Assembly (NCBI GenBank): GCA_938030905.1
Contig: CALHIW010000034.1
Coordinates: 1 to 36,614 of the forward strand
Length of the DNA: 36,614 bases
Reading direction: 5' to 3'
Origin: Candidatus Methanomethylicia archaeon
Lineage (GTDB): Archaea > Thermoproteota > Methanomethylicia > CALHIW01
Position numbers and translations under genes: made by a program
Shown: positions 33,637 through 36,614 of the stretch, piece after piece
Position numbering within the stretch: the stretch's first letter is position 1
Layout: each line of letters opens with the position of its first letter
The notes under the pieces: model-generated
Told to the model about the DNA's origin: nothing
Database searches by the model: none
The model's input: the letters and a program-made list of their open reading frames with translations, nothing else

Positions 33637-35865
33637 ATGAGTGAAAAGAAGCATGTTGTTTTAAGAGTAGAAAACGCCCATCCAAGAGATGTTGGAAGAG
33701 GTATTGCAAGATTAGATCCTATGGTTGTAGAAGAGCTTAAACTATCTGCTGGTGATGTTATAGAAATTATCGGTAAGAGAAGAACATTTGCAATAAATTG
33801 GCCTGGGTATAGTGAAGACTATGGTAAGGGAATTATTAGAATTGATGGCTATACTAGAAGAAATGCTAATGTAAGTCTAGATGAAAAGGTTACTGTGAGA
33901 AGGGCGGTGGCTAAGCAAGCTGAAAGAGTAGTACTTGCACCAACAGAACCTTTAAGAATTGTTGGTGGCGAGGAGTATTTAGCTCAGCTTCTTGAAGGAA
34001 GAGTTGTTACTCGAGGTGATTATATACCTGTAGGGATTATGGGTAGGAAAGTTGAGCTTATGGTAATAAACGTTAAACCTTACGCTGATGCTGTGGTTGT
34101 TACTTCAAATACTGAAATAGTTATTAGTGAGGAACCTGTTAAGACCTTACCTGAAGGATTACCTAGAATAACATATGAGGATATTGGGGGTTTAAAGGAG
34201 CAAATACAGAAGATTAGGGAGATGGTTGAGCTTCCATTAAGACATCCTGAATTGTTTGAAAGACTTGGTGTAGAGGCACCTAAAGGCGTTCTTCTTTACG
34301 GTCCTCCAGGTACTGGTAAAACATTACTAGCTAAAGCAGTAGCTAATGAAACAAATGCTAACTTCTATAGTATTAGCGGACCTGAAATTATGAGTAAGTT
34401 CTATGGTGAAAGTGAGGAAAGATTAAGAGAAATATTTAGGAAGGCTCAGGAAACGGCTCCAAGTATAATATTTATTGATGAGATTGATGCTATAGCCCCT
34501 AAAAGAGAGGAGGTTACTGGTGAAGTTGAGAAAAGAGTCGTTGCCCAGCTTCTTGCATTAATGGATGGTCTTCAGCCACGTGGTAAAGTTGTCGTTATAG
34601 GAGCAACTAATAGACTGAACGCTATAGATCCAGCACTACGTAGACCTGGAAGATTTGATAGAGAAATAGAATTCCCAGTACCTGATAGACACTCTAGATT
34701 AGAAATACTACATGTACATACTAGAAATATGCCCTTAGCAGATGATGTTGATCTTGAAAAACTTGTAGATTTAACTCATGGATTTGTTGGAGCGGATTTA
34801 GCTCATCTATGTAAGGAGGCTGCTATGAGGGTTATTAGAAGATTCCTACCAAAAATAAATCTTGAAGCAGAAGTTATACCGGCGGAGATTCTTAATCAAA
34901 TGAAGGTTACAATGAATGACTTTCTTGAAGCGCTAAAAGATGTTGAGCCATCAGCACTACGTGAGGTAATGGTTGAGATTCCAAATGTAAGATGGAGTGA
35001 TATAGGCGGATTAGAGGATATTAAACAGATACTTAAGGAAACTGTTGAATGGCCTCTAAAATATCCTGAAGTATTCCAACATATGAATACAGAGCCTTCT
35101 AAAGGCATTCTTCTTTACGGTCCTCCAGGTACTGGTAAAACATTACTAGCTAAAGCAGTAGCTAATGAAAGCGAATCGAACTTCATATCTATTAAGGGAC
35201 CTGAAATACTTAGTAAATGGGTTGGTGAAAGCGAGAAAGCAGTAAGAGAAATATTTAGAAAAGCTAGACAGGCAGCTCCTTGCGTGGTATTTATTGATGA
35301 AATTGATGCTATAGCTCCAATGCGCGGCTCAGGACTAGGGGATTCCCATGTTACTGAAAGAATAGTAAGTCAGCTACTTACTGAGCTTGACGGTATTGAA
35401 GATCTTCGGAATGTTGTCGTAATAGCTGCAACTAATAGACCAGACATAGTTGATCCAGCACTGTTAAGACCTGGAAGATTTGATAAGTTAATTTATGTAC
35501 CTCTACCAGATGCCGGGGCAATTAAGGAAATACTTTCAATACATTTAAAGGGTAAACCACTTGCTGAAGATGTTAGCATAGATGTCCTTATAGGTAAGCT
35601 TAAAGGAGCAACAGGTGCTGATATAGCCTCTGTATGTAGTAATGCTGCTACGCTTGCAATAAGAGAGTTTATATTAAAGTATGGTGATGAGAAGAATTTA
35701 AAGAATAATCTTAATGAGCTTAAAATACGTATGAAGCATTTTGAAGAGGCTCTTAAGGGAATTAGACCGTTATCAGAGCAAGAAGTAGCCTTTTATGAAT
35801 CGTTTGCAAGAAGATACTCAAGGAGAGCAGCTGAAGCGAAAATACTACCACCACACATCTCCTAA
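33637..35865 (+). CDS. CDC48/VCP-type double AAA+ ATPase
   Basis: 742 residues. CDC48 N-domain parts occupy about 5-170 (VENAHPRDVGRGIARLDP, KQAERVVLAPTEP, VRRAVAKQ). AAA D1 covers about 180-440, with Walker A GPPGTGKT at 222-229 and Walker B IIFIDEIDAIAP. AAA D2 covers about 455-720, with a second GPPGTGKT at 495-502 and VVFIDEIDAIAP. Arginine-finger regions (RRPGRFDREI, LRPGRFDKLI) are intact in both. It uses ATP to unfold proteins as a hexamer and can feed the proteasome. The C-terminus (EAKILPPHIS) lacks the HbYX proteasome-docking tail. GAGGT before the ATG acts as ribosome-binding site. The nucleotide sequences around the two Walker A motifs are almost identical. Confidence 0.95.
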   Translation: MSEKKHVVLRVENAHPRDVGRGIARLDPMVVEELKLSAGDVIEIIGKRRTFAINWPGYSEDYGKGIIRIDGYTRRNANVSLDEKVTVRRAVAKQAERVVLAPTEPLRIVGGEEYLAQLLEGRVVTRGDYIPVGIMGRKVELMVINVKPYADAVVVTSNTEIVISEEPVKTLPEGLPRITYEDIGGLKEQIQKIREMVELPLRHPELFERLGVEAPKGVLLYGPPGTGKTLLAKAVANETNANFYSISGPEIMSKFYGESEERLREIFRKAQETAPSIIFIDEIDAIAPKREEVTGEVEKRVVAQLLALMDGLQPRGKVVVIGATNRLNAIDPALRRPGRFDREIEFPVPDRHSRLEILHVHTRNMPLADDVDLEKLVDLTHGFVGADLAHLCKEAAMRVIRRFLPKINLEAEVIPAEILNQMKVTMNDFLEALKDVEPSALREVMVEIPNVRWSDIGGLEDIKQILKETVEWPLKYPEVFQHMNTEPSKGILLYGPPGTGKTLLAKAVANESESNFISIKGPEILSKWVGESEKAVREIFRKARQAAPCVVFIDEIDAIAPMRGSGLGDSHVTERIVSQLLTELDGIEDLRNVVVIAATNRPDIVDPALLRPGRFDKLIYVPLPDAGAIKEILSIHLKGKPLAEDVSIDVLIGKLKGATGADIASVCSNAATLAIREFILKYGDEKNLKNNLNELKIRMKHFEEALKGIRPLSEQEVAFYESFARRYSRRAAEAKILPPHIS
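34281..34351 (+). repeat. Intragenic 71-bp repeat, unit in AAA D1
   Basis: Seventy of 71 bases match 35100-35170 in the same gene, third codon positions included. The unit covers the codons from KGVLLYGPPGTGKT to VANE. The only difference is GTT/ATT (Val/Ile). Confidence 0.9.
35100..35170 (+). repeat. Intragenic 71-bp repeat, unit in AAA D2
   Basis: Partner of 34281-34351. The flanking D1 and D2 sequences differ greatly, so the identity stops sharply on both sides. Confidence 0.9.
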
Positions 35866-35872
35866 TATGCTA

Positions 35873-36022
35873 CTATATGTTAAATTCATATCTACATCTA
35901 GGACATTTAGCCATATTACAACTTCCAGTTACTGAGTATCTACATCCACCGCATGCAAATGTTCTTCCATAACTTATCTCAAACTGAAAACCACAATTTG
36001 GGCATACAAGTAATTCTTTCAT
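35873..36022 (-). CDS. Small double zinc-ribbon protein
   Basis: 49 residues with four ordered Cys pairs: CPNCGFQFEISYGR, then CGGC, then the single Cys of GSC, and CPRCRYEF. This pattern is that of small archaeal zinc-ribbon proteins with two metal sites. The spacing and the CPxC motifs argue strongly for a real gene although it is short. It is convergent with cdc48, with 7 bases between stops. Function unknown. Confidence 0.75.
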   Translation of the reverse strand: MKELLVCPNCGFQFEISYGRTFACGGCRYSVTGSCNMAKCPRCRYEFNI

Positions 36023-36119
36023 AGTACCGCCTGCTTTATATGATGGTATAATATTTAAATCTAACTATATTATTGTAGTTATTATAATGTTAGCTGTGAT
36101 CTTTAAATTATTTATTTAA

Positions 36120-36614
36120 CTACTCTATATTTTCAATGTTTATTATAGAATTTTGCAGTTTCTCAATTAAAATTTTTGCAATATCTGAGAAAACCTTCTC
36201 CTTTTTCATGGGGTTTTCAATATAGACTGTTAATACACATTCAAAACTTTTATCATTAACTTCCTTAACATGTACTATTGGGCCCTTTGTCTTAATTATT
36301 TCCTTATAGTCTGATAATATATTTTTCAATTCCTCCTCAATATCTATGAATTCAATTAATCTATTCATTTTAACTTTAATTTTAACTGTGTGGGGGCCTC
36401 TATATATCAGTATTGGTTTTTGAAATATTTCAATATTTGGAATTTGTATAATCTTACTATCATTTATATATACCTCAATATGTGTTGGAGTTACTCCTTT
36501 AATAACTCCTCTCTCATTGTTTACCTCTATGATACTCCCAATCTTTAAATTTTTAACTGATATTATGCCATAGTATGCCATTAAATTTCCAATAATGTCC
36601 CTAACTGAATATAA
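36120..36614 (-). CDS. MscS-like mechanosensitive channel, C-terminal part (5' end outside window)
   Basis: The frame is open to the window edge. It reads YSVRDIIGNLMAYYGI, then IGSIIEVNNERGVIKGVTPTHIEVY and IIQIPNIEIFQKPI, the end of the pore-lining helix and the beta domain of MscS. The alpha/beta cytoplasmic domain follows to the stop at 36120. The ATG at 36581 is therefore internal and not the start. These channels open on membrane tension to release solutes in osmotic downshock. The rest of the membrane part lies to the right, outside the window. Confidence 0.82.
   Translation of the reverse strand, partial: LYSVRDIIGNLMAYYGIISVKNLKIGSIIEVNNERGVIKGVTPTHIEVYINDSKIIQIPNIEIFQKPILIYRGPHTVKIKVKMNRLIEFIDIEEELKNILSDYKEIIKTKGPIVHVKEVNDKSFECVLTVYIENPMKKEKVFSDIAKILIEKLQNSIINIENIE

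Noticed and set aside
1..36614. CRISPR array, tRNA, rRNA or origin
   Set aside because: No regularly spaced repeats, tRNA cloverleaf or rRNA-like stretch was seen. The recurring GATACTGTCAAGTTA motif is a transposon end, not an array repeat.

Overview
The window looks like an AT-rich archaeal chromosome, most likely a thermophilic member of the Thermoproteota/TACK group. Archaeal markers include a two-AAA CDC48/VCP ATPase, an FAU-1 type RNA-binding protein, a Thi4 thiazole synthase of the His (sulfide-using) type, an AN1-zinc-finger M50 protease, a DUF504 protein, an ACT-domain regulator of the archaeal type, a DUF35/HMG-CoA synthase pair and TATA boxes placed for leaderless transcription. 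I see no rRNA, tRNA or CRISPR array. No species can be named from sequence alone.

Layout. 1-413: start of an SPFH/stomatin gene leaving the window. 414-947: a transposase remnant plus a 59-bp MITE with a target-site duplication. 948-3674: a thiolase-like protein and a DUF35-HMG-CoA synthase fusion. 3677-6277: a convergent two-gene glycolate/lactate oxidase-like unit (CCG Fe-S protein and FAD subunit). 6904-7874: Thi4 and a tiny Cys-rich protein. 7926-10824: MaoC hotdog protein, ACT regulator, lipoate ligase and riboflavin-pathway reductase. 10825-12660: an IS graveyard, including a 703-bp element with intact ends and a dead transposase. 12661-16298: SurE, then a phosphate block (DUF47 protein, broken phoU, intact PiT transporter). 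17237-19961: FAH-family hydrolase, a phosphoribosyltransferase and an HtrA-like protease. 20390-24066: FAU-1 protein, a small hypothetical, a radical SAM/SPASM protein and a membrane protein. 24067-26081: gene-free DNA with a second copy of an IS remnant. 26082-27578: a radical SAM protein of the B12-binding superfamily. 27700-29640: a wholly decayed ferrous-iron (feo) operon. 29643-31855: a small HTH-like protein, then the M50 protease and DUF504 pair. 32386-35865: a frameshifted HTH regulator divergent from an hsp20-cdc48 operon. 35873-36614: a small zinc-ribbon protein and the C-terminal part of an MscS-like channel.

The strongest theme is gene decay. Intact housekeeping genes alternate with regulators and metal-uptake genes that are still recognisable but broken by several frameshifts and stops: dtxR-like, feoA-like, feoB, phoU and the HTH gene next to hsp20. 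At least three kinds of mobile-element debris lie between them. Phosphate uptake keeps its transporter and DUF47 partner while its PhoU regulator is dead. Iron uptake has lost both transporter and regulators. The second theme is an unusual thiolase/HMG-CoA synthase pair in which the thiolase-like subunit lacks both usual catalytic histidines and the acyl-shuttling DUF35 domain is fused to the synthase.
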